From Streptomyces rimosus (GTDB taxonomy: Bacteria > Actinomycetota > Actinomycetes > Streptomycetales > Streptomycetaceae): a stretch of DNA of 64,000 nt. This document shows positions 21,713 to 32,278 of the stretch, piece by piece (positions within the stretch are counted from its first letter, which is position 1; every line of letters starts with the position of its first letter). The notes under the pieces were generated by a model. The model had not been told where the DNA came from. It did no database searches and saw nothing but the letters and a program-made list of their open reading frames with translations. The position numbers and the translations under genes were made by a program. The stretch covers positions 2,852,001 through 2,916,000 of the forward strand of contig NZ_CP023688.1 in assembly GCF_008704655.1 (NCBI RefSeq), written 5' to 3'.

Positions 21713-22402
21713 TTACCGCCCCGGACGCACCGTCACATCGTTGATCTCCGCGTCCCGCGGCAGGTCGAGCGCGGTCAGCATGGTGGTGGCGACCGACTCC
21801 GGGTCGATCCACTGCGAGGCGTCGTACTCCCGGCCCTCCTGGCGGAAGACGCTCTCCTGCATGGGGGTGGCGGTGCGGCCCGGGTAGACGGAGGTCACCC
21901 GTACGCCGTTGCCGTGCTCCTCGGCGCGCAGCGAGTCGGCCAGCGCCTTCAGGCCGTGCTTGCTGGCGGCGTACGCGCCCCACTGGGGGCCCGCGTTCAG
22001 GCCGGCGCCCGAGTTGACGAAGATCACGTGGCCCTTGGCGGTCCGCAGCTGCGGGAGGAACTGGCGGGTCAGCTCGGCCGGCGAGAGGAGGTTCGCGGCG
22101 AGCGTGCGCTGCCATGCCTTGGGGCCGAGGTCGCCGATCGCGCCCAGTTCGACGACGCCCGCGATGTGCATCAGGGAGTCCAGCCGGTCCGGCAGCGACT
22201 GCTTGCCGAAGGCCCAGTCCAGCTTCTCGGGGGTGGCGAGGTCGCCGACCACCGTCCGGGCCCCGGGGAACTGCCCGGCCAGCTCCTTGGCGCGGCCGGC
22301 GTCGCGTGCCAGCAGCCACAGCTCCTCGCCGCGGTCCGCGAGCCGCCGCGCGACCGCCGCTCCGATGCCCGATCCTGCGCCCGTGATCAAGTGCGTACCC
22401 AT
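21713..22402 (-). CDS. short-chain dehydrogenase/reductase
   Basis: A classical SDR of 229 residues. TGAGSGIGAAVARRL binds the dinucleotide, followed by LLARDAGRA (Arg after strand 2 suggests NADPH), VGDLATP, and HIAGVV in place of NNAG. The catalytic set is Ser in FVNSGAGLNAG with YAASKHGLKAL. The segment after strand 6, VYPGRTATPM, is typical of SDRs that act as general oxidoreductases. Substrate unknown. No Shine-Dalgarno is seen; TAGGAT ends 6 bases before ATG 22402, so it is probably leaderless. Confidence 0.92.
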   Translation of the reverse strand: MGTHLITGAGSGIGAAVARRLADRGEELWLLARDAGRAKELAGQFPGARTVVGDLATPEKLDWAFGKQSLPDRLDSLMHIAGVVELGAIGDLGPKAWQRTLAANLLSPAELTRQFLPQLRTAKGHVIFVNSGAGLNAGPQWGAYAASKHGLKALADSLRAEEHGNGVRVTSVYPGRTATPMQESVFRQEGREYDASQWIDPESVATTMLTALDLPRDAEINDVTVRPGR

Positions 22403-22541
22403 GGGGCGATCCTAACGACGGGCGGCGGGCCGGGGCGGGCGCGTCCGCGCGGAGCGGAATCACGGGTTCCGGGACGAGGTGGCCGGACCCGCCGCCCCGT
22501 GGGCCCGGCTCCGTACGCCCCGCTCCGTACCCCCGTCCCCG

Positions 22542-23084
22542 TCAGCCCTGGATGCCCGCCTGCTCCTCCAGGTACGCCAGCGCGCCGGCCCCGTCCTCCG
22601 CGAAGAACACCAGCTCCGTGAGCGGCAGCGGGAGGAAGCCCTCGTCCTCCATGCGCTGGAACTGCTCCTTGAGGCCGTCGTAGAAACCGGCGGTGTTCAG
22701 GAGCACGACGGGCTTGGTGTGCAGGCCGTGCTTCTTCAGCTCCAGGATCTCGGTGGCCTCGTCGAGCGTGCCGGTGCCGCCGACCATGACGACGATCGCG
22801 TCGGCGCGCGCCAGCAGCTCGGCCTTGCGCTCGGCGAGGTCCTTGGTGATCACCATGTCGTCGACCCCGGGCCGCACCTTGTGCGCGAGGAAGTCCACCG
22901 AGACGCCGACGAGCCGGCCGCCCGCCGTCTCCACGCCGTCGGCCATGACCTTCATCAGGCCGGTGTCCGAGCCGCCCCACACCAGCGCGTGGCCGCCCTT
23001 GCCGATCAGCTCGGCGAACTCCCGCGCGGGGGTGGTGTAGCGGGCGTCGAGGTCGGCGGCGGAGCAGAAGACACAGATGTTCAT
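22542..23084 (-). CDS. LOG family protein (cytokinin-activating-type phosphoribohydrolase)
   Basis: A 180-residue protein from ATG 23084 (MNICVFCSAAD). It matches the TIGR00730/LOG Rossmann family: GKGGHALVWGGSDTGLMKVM binds the phosphate and VMVGGTGTLDEATEIL is the PGGxGTxxE signature with Val for Pro. The catalytic Glu of that motif is present. Family members cleave nucleoside 5'-monophosphates to base plus ribose-5-phosphate, and some release cytokinins. No ribosome site is visible; TAGAGT lies seven bases before the ATG, so leaderless translation is likely. Confidence 0.88.
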   Translation of the reverse strand: MNICVFCSAADLDARYTTPAREFAELIGKGGHALVWGGSDTGLMKVMADGVETAGGRLVGVSVDFLAHKVRPGVDDMVITKDLAERKAELLARADAIVVMVGGTGTLDEATEILELKKHGLHTKPVVLLNTAGFYDGLKEQFQRMEDEGFLPLPLTELVFFAEDGAGALAYLEEQAGIQG

Positions 23085-23143
23085 ACCGGTCACTCTACGA
23101 GCCGCCACCGACATCGCCGCGGCGCCCGGTCAGGGGCCGGCCG

Positions 23144-24709
<1,566 letters not shown>

Positions 24710-24711
24710 TC

Positions 24712-26412
24712 ATGGTGGAGGGAACGCGTACGCATACGCACAGGAAGAACACGGCGGACAACACCGGGGACGGGGGTGTGAACGCCGCATTAAGCGATGA
24801 ATCCGGCCCGCCCTCCGGCAGCCTGCGCCGCTCCTCGCTCCTGATGGCCGCGGGCACGGTCGTCTCCCGGGCGACGGGCCTGTTCCGGGGCGTCCTCCAG
24901 GCCGCCGCCCTCGGTACGGGGCTGCTGGCCACCACGTACAACACGGCGAACCTGGTCCCGATGAGCCTGTACACGCTGCTGATCGGCGGCGCGCTCAACG
25001 CCGTGCTCGTGCCGCAGCTCGTCCGGGCCAGGGCGGAGCACCCGGACGGCGGGCGGGCGCACGAACAGCGGCTGGTCACCCTCGTGCTGACGGTCCTCGG
25101 CATCGGCACGCTGCTCGCGGTGTGGGCGGCGCCCGGGATCGTGAGCCTGTATACGACGGACACTCCGGAGAACCACGCCGCCTACGAACTGACCGTCGTC
25201 TTCGCCCGGTTCCTGCTGCCGCAGATCTTCTTCTACGGGGTGTACGGCATCTTCGGGCAAGTGCTCAACGCGCGTGGCAAGTTCGGCGCGATGATGTGGA
25301 CGCCGGTGCTCAACAACGTCGTCCTGATCGCCATGTTCGGCGCGTACGTGGGCCTGCTGACCATTCCGGAGACGGTGGCGGAGATCACCGACGCGCAGGT
25401 GCGGCTGCTCGGCGTCGGCACCACGCTCGGCATCGCCCTCCAGGCGCTCGCTCTGATCCCCTACGCGCGCGAAGCCGGGTTCCGCTTCCGGCCGCGCTTC
25501 GACTGGCGCGGCACCGGGCTGCGCAAGAGCGCCAACGCGGCACGCTGGACGCTGCTGTTCGTGCTGGTCAACCTGGTCTCGATGACGATCGTCGCGCACT
25601 ACGCGACCGCCGCCGACCAGGAACTCCCCAAGGACGGCGTCGGCTTCTCCTCGTACAGCTACGCCCAGAACATCTGGGGGCTGCCGCAGTCCATCGTCAC
25701 CGTCTCGCTGATCACCGCGCTGCTGCCCCGGATGACCCGGGCGGTCGCCGAGCAGCGCTTGGACGACCTGCGCGGCGACCTCTCCCGCGCGCTGCGCCTC
25801 AGTGGCGCGGTCATCGTCCCGGCCGCCGTCTTCTTCGTGGCCTTCGGCCCGGAGATGGCGCAGCTGCTGTACGCGCACGGCGCCGCCAGCGCCGAGTCCG
25901 CCGTGCCGCTGGGGCAGATGCTCCAGGCCCTCGGGCTGGGCCTGATCCCGTTCTCCGCCCAGTCGCTGCTGCTGCGCGGCTTCTACGCCTTCGAGGACAC
26001 CCGTACGCCGTTCCTGCTGGCCGTGTGCATCTCCGGCGTCAACATCGCGCTCGCCACCGCCTGCCACCTGCTGCTGCCGGCCCGGTGGGCGGTCACCGGG
26101 ATGGCCGCCGCATACGCCGTGGCGTACGCCGTCGGGCTGCTGGCCAGCGCGTTCCTGCTGCGCCGTCGGCTGGAGGGCCGGCTCGACGGGCGCCGGCTGA
26201 GCCGTACGTACGGCAAGCTGACCGGTGCCGCGCTGGCCGCCGGGGCGGTGGGCTGGGCGGCGGCCCACGCCTGTGCCGGTGCCACCGGGGACGCTTTCTG
26301 GTCCACGGCGCTCGCCCTCGCCGCCGGGGCCGCGACCATGGCCCTGCTCTTCCTGCTGCTGGCCCGCGTGCTGCGGATCACCGAGCTGCGGTCCCTGCCG
26401 GGGCTGCGCTGA
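24712..26412 (+). CDS. MurJ/MviN-type lipid II flippase paralogue with a TTA codon
   Basis: The 566-residue membrane protein of the MOP superfamily has ~14 hydrophobic segments and the MurJ signatures SSLLMAAGTVVSRATGLFRG, GALNAVLVPQLVR, LPQIFFYGVYGIFGQVLNARGKFG, and SLLLRGFYAFEDTRTP, whose charged residues line the lipid II pathway. An earlier, hydrophilic ~38-residue tail (THTHRKNTADNTGD) includes a TTA leucine codon at 24790-24792 (residue 27). In Streptomyces TTA needs the bldA tRNA, so this gene may be translated only late in development. It has no Shine-Dalgarno at ATG 24712; TAGGTT is 6 bases upstream. GTG 24778 is a possible alternative start, also before the TTA. Its end overlaps the convergent gene by 35 bases. 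Confidence 0.92.
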   Translation: MVEGTRTHTHRKNTADNTGDGGVNAALSDESGPPSGSLRRSSLLMAAGTVVSRATGLFRGVLQAAALGTGLLATTYNTANLVPMSLYTLLIGGALNAVLVPQLVRARAEHPDGGRAHEQRLVTLVLTVLGIGTLLAVWAAPGIVSLYTTDTPENHAAYELTVVFARFLLPQIFFYGVYGIFGQVLNARGKFGAMMWTPVLNNVVLIAMFGAYVGLLTIPETVAEITDAQVRLLGVGTTLGIALQALALIPYAREAGFRFRPRFDWRGTGLRKSANAARWTLLFVLVNLVSMTIVAHYATAADQELPKDGVGFSSYSYAQNIWGLPQSIVTVSLITALLPRMTRAVAEQRLDDLRGDLSRALRLSGAVIVPAAVFFVAFGPEMAQLLYAHGAASAESAVPLGQMLQALGLGLIPFSAQSLLLRGFYAFEDTRTPFLLAVCISGVNIALATACHLLLPARWAVTGMAAAYAVAYAVGLLASAFLLRRRLEGRLDGRRLSRTYGKLTGAALAAGAVGWAAAHACAGATGDAFWSTALALAAGAATMALLFLLLARVLRITELRSLPGLR

Positions 26413-27151
26413 CCTCGGGGGCCGGGGCGTCGGCCGGGGCGGGAGCCGCCTCGGCCGCCGCCTCGGCCCGTACCAGCTTCTCCATCTTGTCGATGCCGAT
26501 CACCCCACTGGCCACGATGGCGAGCACCATCGCCGCCATCAGCATCACCGTGCCCAGCCACACCATCGTGTCCACGGGCAGCGTGAATGCGCCGATCACC
26601 CGGGCCACGCACTCGCCCAGCAGGGCCGCGCCCCACACCGCGGAGTGCCGGCGCTGCACCCGCCGGAACCACGCTGACTCCGCGGTCAGCCGGTCCCACG
26701 CGGCGCTCCTGGCCGCGTCCCCCTTGGTGATCCACGGCTTGAGCACCGGCGCCATCAGCGGCCGCCCGATCAGCGCGGACACCAGCACCGCCAGGCCGAA
26801 GGTGCTGCTCACGGCGCTGTCCTTGGCCATCATCAGCCGCTCGTCGCCGGCCACCAGGCTGAGCAGCAGGCCGATGATGTTCGTCGCCGTCATCAGGGTG
26901 GCCACCGCGTTGAGGCGGCGCTCCCTGACCAGGCTCCACAGCGAGCGGGCGGCCGGCAGCGCGCCGCTCCAGGCCAGGGCGGCCAGGGTGCTCAGGCCGA
27001 AGGCGCCGGTGAGGAGGTAGTACGACGCGATCGGGACGCCGGCGTCCAGGAGCAGCGCCCGCGGGCCCTCCAGCTTCGGGCGGGGCGCGGGGGCCGTGGC
27101 CGTACCGGTGCCGGGGGCCGCTTCCGTGCCGCTGCGGGTCTGGCTGTCCAT
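26378..27151 (-). CDS. VC0807-family integral membrane protein
   Basis: ATG 27151 follows GGAGG at four bases and yields 257 residues. Architecture: a Thr/Pro/Ala-rich cytoplasmic tail, then about six hydrophobic segments (ALLLDAGVPIASYYLLTGAFG, TATNIIGLLLSLVAG, TFGLAVLVSALIGRPLM, ...) and an Ala/Pro-rich end. This pattern (PIASYYLL, ATNIIGLLLSL, GRPLMAPVLK, and a Trp-Phe-Arg-Arg helix WFRRVQRRHSAVWG) fits the VC0807-type family, whose function is unknown. The C-terminal 12 codons overlap the flippase gene on the other strand. Confidence 0.78.
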   Translation of the reverse strand: MDSQTRSGTEAAPGTGTATAPAPRPKLEGPRALLLDAGVPIASYYLLTGAFGLSTLAALAWSGALPAARSLWSLVRERRLNAVATLMTATNIIGLLLSLVAGDERLMMAKDSAVSSTFGLAVLVSALIGRPLMAPVLKPWITKGDAARSAAWDRLTAESAWFRRVQRRHSAVWGAALLGECVARVIGAFTLPVDTMVWLGTVMLMAAMVLAIVASGVIGIDKMEKLVRAEAAAEAAPAPADAPAPEVSAAPAGTAAR

Positions 27152-27305
27152 GGGTCCTCCGGGTCGCTGTCCGCGCCGTCCGTCCGTGACGACGCCCTCA
27201 GCTTCGCCCGCGCGCCCCGTGCCACGGCAGGACCGCCTGTAACGGCTTCGCCGTGACATTTGTCAGGGTCCGGCCCGCCCGGTGCCCGCCCGACCGGCAA
27301 GGCGC

Positions 27306-27336
27306 TTGCCCTGGAGGGCACTCCAGCTCCTAGCGT
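27306..27336 (+). promoter_or_regulatory. MerR-type promoter of the aldo/keto reductase
   Basis: TTGCCC (27306-27311) and TAGCGT (27331-27336) are separated by 19 bases, longer than normal and the hallmark of MerR-activated promoters. The spacer holds a perfect dyad CTGGAG-GGCA-CTCCAG (27311-27326). A MerR-family activator should twist this DNA to align the two boxes. No MerR gene lies in the window, so the regulator is encoded elsewhere. Confidence 0.75.
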
Positions 27337-27337
27337 C

Positions 27338-27385
27338 TGATCCAGGACCCGAGTGATCCACGATCCGAGTGATCCACGACCCGAG
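27338..27385. repeat. three tandem 16-bp repeats before the aldo/keto reductase
   Basis: TGATCCAGGACCCGAG, TGATCCACGATCCGAG and TGATCCACGACCCGAG follow one another without gap, ending just before the ribosome site. They begin two bases after the MerR-type -10, so they make up the 5' leader. Copies differ by one or two bases. They might arise by slippage or form a site for a regulator or RNA structure. Confidence 0.85.
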
Positions 27386-27401
27386 CGAGAGGGAACCCTT
27401 C

Positions 27402-28460
27402 GTGCGTTACACACTGTTCGGCAGGACCGGTCTGCGGGTGAGCGAGCTGAGCCTCGGCGCCATGACCATCGGCTCCGACTGGGGCTGGGGCGCCTCGAAG
27501 GACACCAGTGCGCGGATCGTCGACGCCTACGAGGACGCGGGCGGCAACTTCATCGACACCGCCAACAACTACACCGACGGCAGCGCCGAGACGATCCTCG
27601 GCGAACTGCTCGAAGGCCGCCGGGACCGCTTCGTCCTGGCCAGCAAGTACACCTGCGCCACCCGTCAGGGCGACCCGAACGCGGCGGGCAACCACCGCAA
27701 GAATCTGGTGCAGTCGGTCGAACAGAGCCTGGCCCGGCTGCGCACCGACCACCTCGACGTCCTGTGGGTGCACGCGCGGGACAACTTCACCCCGGTCGAG
27801 GAGGTGATGCGCGCGCTGGACGACGTCGTACGGTCCGGCAAGGTGCACTACGTCGGCGTGTCCGACTGGCCGGCCTGGGAGATCGCGCAGGCCAACACCC
27901 TCGCCGAGCTGCGCGGCTGGACCGCGTTCGCGGGCTCGCAGCTGCGCTACAGCCTGCTGGAGCGCACACCGGAACGGGAGCTGCTCCCCCAGGCGCGCGC
28001 CTTCGACCTGGCCGTACTGGCCTGGGCCCCGCTGGCGGCCGGCAAGCTCACCGGCAAGTACCGGCGCGGCGAGCGCGGCCGGCTGGACGTGACCGGCGAG
28101 GGCGGCCACGCGTCGGAGCAGGAGGAGGCGACGGTCACGGCGGTGCTGGAGGTCGCGGAGCAGGGCGGCTGGAGCCCGGCGCAGGTGGCGCTGGCCTGGC
28201 TGCGGCAGCGCCCCGGCAACATCATTCCGATCATCGCCGCGACCAAGGAGAGCCAGCTCGCCGACAACCTCGCGAGCGTGGACGTGGAGCTGGACGCCGA
28301 CGCGCTGCGGCGGCTCGACGAGGTGAGCGCCGTGCCGCTGGGCTTCCCGCACGACTTCCTGGCGGAGCCCGCGATCACGCAGAACGTGTACGGCGACCGC
28401 TGGGAGGCCGTGCAGGACCGGCGGACCACCTACCGCCGGTCGGTGCACGGCGTGCTCTGA
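27402..28460 (+). CDS. aldo/keto reductase
   Basis: GTG 27402 is preferred: GAGAGGG lies eight bases upstream and the protein then begins VRYTLFGRTGLRVSELSLG, the normal family start, giving 352 residues. AKR features: GNFIDTANNYTDGSAETILGE with the catalytic Asp and Tyr, VLASKYTC with the Lys, and DVLWVHARD with the His. The NADPH-binding tail is IIPIIAATKESQLADNLASVD. It is of the AKR type often called YajO/Tas-like and reduces small aldehydes or ketones; substrate unknown. The MerR-type promoter suggests induction by an electrophile, drug or oxidant, consistent with detoxification. Confidence 0.93.
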   Translation: MRYTLFGRTGLRVSELSLGAMTIGSDWGWGASKDTSARIVDAYEDAGGNFIDTANNYTDGSAETILGELLEGRRDRFVLASKYTCATRQGDPNAAGNHRKNLVQSVEQSLARLRTDHLDVLWVHARDNFTPVEEVMRALDDVVRSGKVHYVGVSDWPAWEIAQANTLAELRGWTAFAGSQLRYSLLERTPERELLPQARAFDLAVLAWAPLAAGKLTGKYRRGERGRLDVTGEGGHASEQEEATVTAVLEVAEQGGWSPAQVALAWLRQRPGNIIPIIAATKESQLADNLASVDVELDADALRRLDEVSAVPLGFPHDFLAEPAITQNVYGDRWEAVQDRRTTYRRSVHGVL

Positions 28461-28464
28461 GAGA

Positions 28465-28494
28465 CCTGACCGCGGCCCGCGCCCGCCGGTCAGG
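28465..28494. terminator. hairpin between convergent aldo/keto reductase and mnmA
   Basis: CCTGACC and GGTCAGG, seven perfect pairs, start five bases after the reductase stop; the right arm contains the mnmA stop codon. It could serve both converging transcripts. The 16-base interior is GC-rich and may pair further. Confidence 0.5.
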
Positions 28495-29611
28495 CCACCG
28501 CGCGGGCGCGGTCCGTCGTCGCGATCGTCGCCGAGCCCACCACGCGCGTGCCGTCGTACAGCACGATGGCCTGGCCGGGGGCGACGCCGCGGACCGGCTC
28601 GGCGAAGGTGACGCGCAGCCCGCCGTCGACGGGCTCGGCGGTGACCTCGGTCTCGCCGCCGTGGGCGCGCAGCTGGGCGGTGTACGTGCCGGGGCCGGTG
28701 GGCGCGGCGCCGCACCAGCGCGGGCGTACGGCGGTCAGCGCGGTCACGTCCAGGGACTCGGCGGGGCCCACCGTGACGGTGTTGTCGACCGGGGAGATGT
28801 CCAGGACGTAGCGCGGCTTGCCGTCCGGGGCCGGGGTGCCGATGCGCAGGCCCTTGCGCTGGCCGATGGTGAAGCCGTACGCGCCCTCGTGGGTGCCGAC
28901 CTTGGCTCCGGACTCGTCGACGATGTCGCCCTCGGCCCGGCCCAGCCGCTTGGCGAGGAAGCCCTGGGTGTCGCCGTCGGCGATGAAGCAGATGTCGTGG
29001 CTGTCCGGCTTCTTGGCGACGAACAGGCCGCGCCGGGCGGCCTCCTCGCGGATCTCCGCCTTGGTGGTGAGCGTGTCGCCGAGCGGGAACATGGCGTGTG
29101 CGAGCTGCCGGTCGTCCAGCACGCCGAGGACGTAGGACTGGTCCTTGGCCATGTCGGAGGCGCGGTGCAGCTCGCGGCCGCCGTCCGGGCGCTCCACGAT
29201 CGTGGCGTAGTGGCCGGTGCAGACCGCGTCGAAGCCGAGGGCGAGCGCCTTGTCCAGCAGCGCGGCGAACTTGATCTTCTCGTTGCAGCGCAGGCAGGGG
29301 TTGGGCGTGCGGCCCGCCTCGTACTCCGCGAAGAAGTCCTCGACGACGTCCTCGCGGAAGCGTTCGGCGAGGTCCCAGACGTAGAACGGGATGCCGATGA
29401 CATCGGCGGCGCGGCGCGCGTCGTGCGAGTCCTCGATCGTGCAGCAGCCGCGGGCGCCGGTGCGGAAGGACTTCGGGTTCTCGGAGAGCGCGAGGTGCAC
29501 ACCGGTCACGTCGTGGCCCGCCTCGGCGGCGCGGGCGGCGGCGACGGCGGAGTCGACACCGCCGGACATGGCGGCGAGCACGCGGAGGCGGCGGGGAGCG
29601 TCAGTCGTCAT
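28490..29611 (-). CDS. mnmA: tRNA-specific 2-thiouridylase
   Basis: ATG 29611 with GGAG six bases upstream gives 373 residues. PP-loop [14 protein letters not shown] binds ATP; the first catalytic Cys is in [14 protein letters not shown] and the second in [10 protein letters not shown], with FTIGQRKGL as a further tRNA-binding signature. The enzyme thiolates U34 of Glu, Gln and Lys tRNAs, using sulfur passed from a cysteine desulfurase. Such a desulfurase lies 1.4 kb away on the same strand (30981-32150), separated by two rightward genes. Confidence 0.97.
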   Translation of the reverse strand: MTTDAPRRLRVLAAMSGGVDSAVAAARAAEAGHDVTGVHLALSENPKSFRTGARGCCTIEDSHDARRAADVIGIPFYVWDLAERFREDVVEDFFAEYEAGRTPNPCLRCNEKIKFAALLDKALALGFDAVCTGHYATIVERPDGGRELHRASDMAKDQSYVLGVLDDRQLAHAMFPLGDTLTTKAEIREEAARRGLFVAKKPDSHDICFIADGDTQGFLAKRLGRAEGDIVDESGAKVGTHEGAYGFTIGQRKGLRIGTPAPDGKPRYVLDISPVDNTVTVGPAESLDVTALTAVRPRWCGAAPTGPGTYTAQLRAHGGETEVTAEPVDGGLRVTFAEPVRGVAPGQAIVLYDGTRVVGSATIATTDRARAVA

Positions 29612-29665
29612 AACCACTCCAGGGTAGACGGAACCAGTGACGGGCCCCCAAGCGTTGTGCAGCGC

Positions 29666-30364
29666 ATGGGAGACGCGGGGGAAGCCGGCCGGGCCGGCGG
29701 CGGCAGCGGCCAGGGGTTCAGCAGACGCGCCCTGCTGCTCGGCGGCGCCGGCACGGTCGTGGCCGGCGGCGCCGTGTACGCACTGCACGGCGAGGTGGCG
29801 CGCTGGTGGTGGCAGCTGCCGGGCCGCAAGAAGCCGCGGACGGACGGCGCGGTGGACTACACCTCCGCGCGCTGGGTCCCGGCCGCCCCGGCGAACTGGC
29901 GCCAGGCCGACCGCCCCGACGACTACCCGATCGACCGGGTCGTCATCCACGTCGTCCAGGGGGGCTACACGGACGCCCTGCGCGTCTTCCAGAGCCCGAC
30001 GCACGGCGCCGCCGCGCATTACGTGGTGCGCAAGGACGGGGTGGTGGCGCAGACGGTGCGGGAGCTGGACGTGGCGTACCACGCGGGCAACCGCGCGTAC
30101 AACGAGCGCAGCATCGGCATCGAGCACGAGGGCTTCGTGGACCGCCCGGAATCCTTCACCCCTGCCATGTACGCATCATCGGCGCGGCTGACCGCCGGGA
30201 TCTGCCGCCGCTACGGCTTCCCCGCCGACCGGCAGCACATCGTGGGCCATGTGGAGGTACCGGGCACCGACCACACCGATCCCGGGCCACACTGGAACTG
30301 GCGGCTGTACCTGGACCTGGTGCGCGCCGAGCTGAGCCGCCCTTCCCCGGCATCGGGGGCGTGA
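29666..30364 (+). CDS. N-acetylmuramoyl-L-alanine amidase (PGRP/Amidase_2 fold), exported
   Basis: The 232-residue protein starts at ATG 29666 (upstream bases are open but without ribosome site). A twin-arginine-like signal [17 protein letters not shown] opens it, then a linker with [10 protein letters not shown]. The amidase domain has the zinc residues: His in [10 protein letters not shown], His near [21 protein letters not shown], and HTDPG in [18 protein letters not shown]. It cuts the bond between MurNAc and L-Ala in peptidoglycan outside the membrane. It is divergent from mnmA and followed by a small unknown gene. It may act in wall turnover or on other bacteria's walls; the sequence does not say which. 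Confidence 0.9.
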   Translation: MGDAGEAGRAGGGSGQGFSRRALLLGGAGTVVAGGAVYALHGEVARWWWQLPGRKKPRTDGAVDYTSARWVPAAPANWRQADRPDDYPIDRVVIHVVQGGYTDALRVFQSPTHGAAAHYVVRKDGVVAQTVRELDVAYHAGNRAYNERSIGIEHEGFVDRPESFTPAMYASSARLTAGICRRYGFPADRQHIVGHVEVPGTDHTDPGPHWNWRLYLDLVRAELSRPSPASGA

Positions 30365-30412
30365 CAGGGGCGCGCCAGGGCGCCGCCGCGCCCCACGTGG
30401 AACGGACCCCTC

Positions 30413-30967
30413 ATGGCGTACGACAGAGCCCCGGCCGCCGGGCGCACGGGCCACGGCCCCGGGCCCGGCCTCGCCGAGGACCGGGTCTTCGGCCGGATCG
30501 GCCTGGACCTGGACGCGGCGGCGGGCCTGCTGACGGTGCGCGGCGAGCGGGTGCCGACGGCCGAGCTGCGCCGGGCCCCGGAGGCCGTACCGGACGGGTC
30601 CGTACCGATCGGCACCCGCGACGCCGCCGCTCTCCGGCTGACCATCGACGGCCGCCCCGGGCACATCGCCCCCGGCCAGGGGCGGTGGACCCGGCGCTCC
30701 CACCGGGTGGACGTGATCTACGGCGGCATCCTCTACCGGCTGCTGCCGGACTCGCCCAGCGGCAGCCGTCTGGTCAAGGACGGCCGCCGGATCGCGGACT
30801 TCTCCTCGGACGGCGCCGGGCATGTGTGGGCCGACTGGCACCAGGACGTGGCGCCGCCGCTGCGCGAGGACGCCGCGGTCGGGTACGCCCTCGCCACGGC
30901 GTTCGGCACCGGCGCCGAGCCGTCCTGGCGGCTGCTCGTCCGGGCCGTGGCCGACCGGGTCCGGTGA
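30413..30967 (+). CDS. hypothetical protein, 184 residues
   Basis: The ATG at 30413 is preceded by GGAACGGA. The protein lacks a signal and membrane helices; it is Arg/Gly/Ala-rich, with LDLDAAAGLLTVRGERVPTA, a mid-section VDVIYGGILYRLLPDSPSG and a likely beta-rich core (RRIADFSSDGAGHVWADW). It sits 49 bases after the amidase gene and could be co-transcribed with it. I do not recognise a family; codon bias supports a real gene. Confidence 0.65.
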   Translation: MAYDRAPAAGRTGHGPGPGLAEDRVFGRIGLDLDAAAGLLTVRGERVPTAELRRAPEAVPDGSVPIGTRDAAALRLTIDGRPGHIAPGQGRWTRRSHRVDVIYGGILYRLLPDSPSGSRLVKDGRRIADFSSDGAGHVWADWHQDVAPPLREDAAVGYALATAFGTGAEPSWRLLVRAVADRVR

Positions 30968-30980
30968 GCGGGAGCGCGCC

Positions 30981-32150
30981 TCAGCTCAGGCCCGCGCTCC
31001 GTGCCCGTTCCACCACCGGGCCGATCGCCTCCGCGACCGCCGCCACGTCCGCCTCGGTGGAGGTGTGGCCCAGCGAGAAGCGCAGCGTGCCGCGGGCCAG
31101 GTCCGCGTCCATGCCCGCGGCGAGCAGGACGTGGCTGGGCTGGGCGACGCCCGCCGTGCAGGCGGAGCCGGTGGAGCAGGCGATGCCCTGCGCGTCCAGG
31201 AGGAGCAGCAGGGAGTCGCCCTCGCAGCCGGGGAAGGAGAAGTGCGCGTTGGCGGGGAGCCGGCCCGCCGGGTCGGGGTCGCCGCCGAGGACGGCGTCGG
31301 GGGCGGCGGCCCGTACGGCCTTGACGAGGTCGTCGCGCAGCGCGCCGATGTCGCGGGCGAACTCCTCGCGGTGCGCGACGGCGTGCCGCGCTGCGGCGGC
31401 GAACGCGGCGATGCCGGGGGTGTCCAGCGTGCCGGAGCGCACCTGCCGCTCCTGACCGCCGCCGTGCAGGACGGGGACGGGCGCGTACTCCCGGCGCAGC
31501 AGCAGCGCGCCGAGGCCGTACGGTCCGCCGATCTTGTGCGCGGAGACGGTCATCGCGGCCAGTCCGGAGGCGGCGAAGTCCACCTCCAGCTGCCCGAACG
31601 CCTGGACCGCGTCGGCGTGCAGCGGAATGTCGAACTCCGCGGCCGCCCCGGCCAGTTCCCGGACCGGCATGATCGTGCCGATCTCGTTGTTGGCCCACAT
31701 CACGGTGGCGAGCGCGACATCGTCGGGGTTGCGCGCGATCGCCTCGCGCAGCGCGTCGGCGTGCACCCGTCCGTACGCGTCGACGGGCAGCCATTCGACG
31801 CGCGCGCCCTCGTGCTCGGCGAGCCACTCCACCGCGTCCAGGACGGCGTGGTGTTCGACGGGGCTGGCGAGGACGCGGGTGCGGGCCGGGTCGGCGTCCC
31901 TGCGGGCCCAGTACAGGCCCTTGACCGCGAGGTTGTCGGCTTCGGTGCCGCCCGCGGTGAAGACCACCTCACTGGGGCGCGCGCCGAGCGCGGAGGCGAG
32001 GGATTCCCGCGCCTCCTCGACGGTGCGCCGGGCCCGCCGGCCCGCGGCGTGCAGCGAGGACGCGTTGCCGGTGACGGTCAGCTGGGCGGTCATCGCCTGC
32101 ACCGCCTCCGGAAGCATCGGGGTGGTGGCGGCGTGGTCGAGGTAAACCAT
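30981..32150 (-). CDS. cysteine desulfurase, IscS/NifS-type
   Basis: [17 protein letters not shown] is the standard N-terminus, so ATG 32150 is chosen (389 residues). PLP Lys is in [16 protein letters not shown], the mobile catalytic Cys in [13 protein letters not shown], and His in SPVEHHAVL stacks on PLP. The enzyme converts Cys to Ala and holds the sulfur as persulfide. With MnmA nearby, it likely serves tRNA 2-thiouridine formation. A near-consensus -10 (TAGAAT) ends 10 bases before the ATG, leaving a leader of only a few bases and no Shine-Dalgarno. Confidence 0.95.
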   Translation of the reverse strand: MVYLDHAATTPMLPEAVQAMTAQLTVTGNASSLHAAGRRARRTVEEARESLASALGARPSEVVFTAGGTEADNLAVKGLYWARRDADPARTRVLASPVEHHAVLDAVEWLAEHEGARVEWLPVDAYGRVHADALREAIARNPDDVALATVMWANNEIGTIMPVRELAGAAAEFDIPLHADAVQAFGQLEVDFAASGLAAMTVSAHKIGGPYGLGALLLRREYAPVPVLHGGGQERQVRSGTLDTPGIAAFAAAARHAVAHREEFARDIGALRDDLVKAVRAAAPDAVLGGDPDPAGRLPANAHFSFPGCEGDSLLLLLDAQGIACSTGSACTAGVAQPSHVLLAAGMDADLARGTLRFSLGHTSTEADVAAVAEAIGPVVERARSAGLS

Positions 32151-32278
32151 GGTGCGCACGATTCTACGAGCAGGCGCGGGGGCGCGTGCCGAGCGCGTGG
32201 GGGCTCGCCCGCACGCGCCGGGCCGCACCCGCGCACCCGGGGCCGCCGGGCGGACCGGCGCGGGTCCGGTGAAACCCC

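Noticed and set aside
27353..29665. Very long rightward frame running through the aldo/keto reductase and across mnmA
   Set aside because: Only its last 232 residues (from 29666) are the amidase; the earlier part is a shadow of neighbouring genes.
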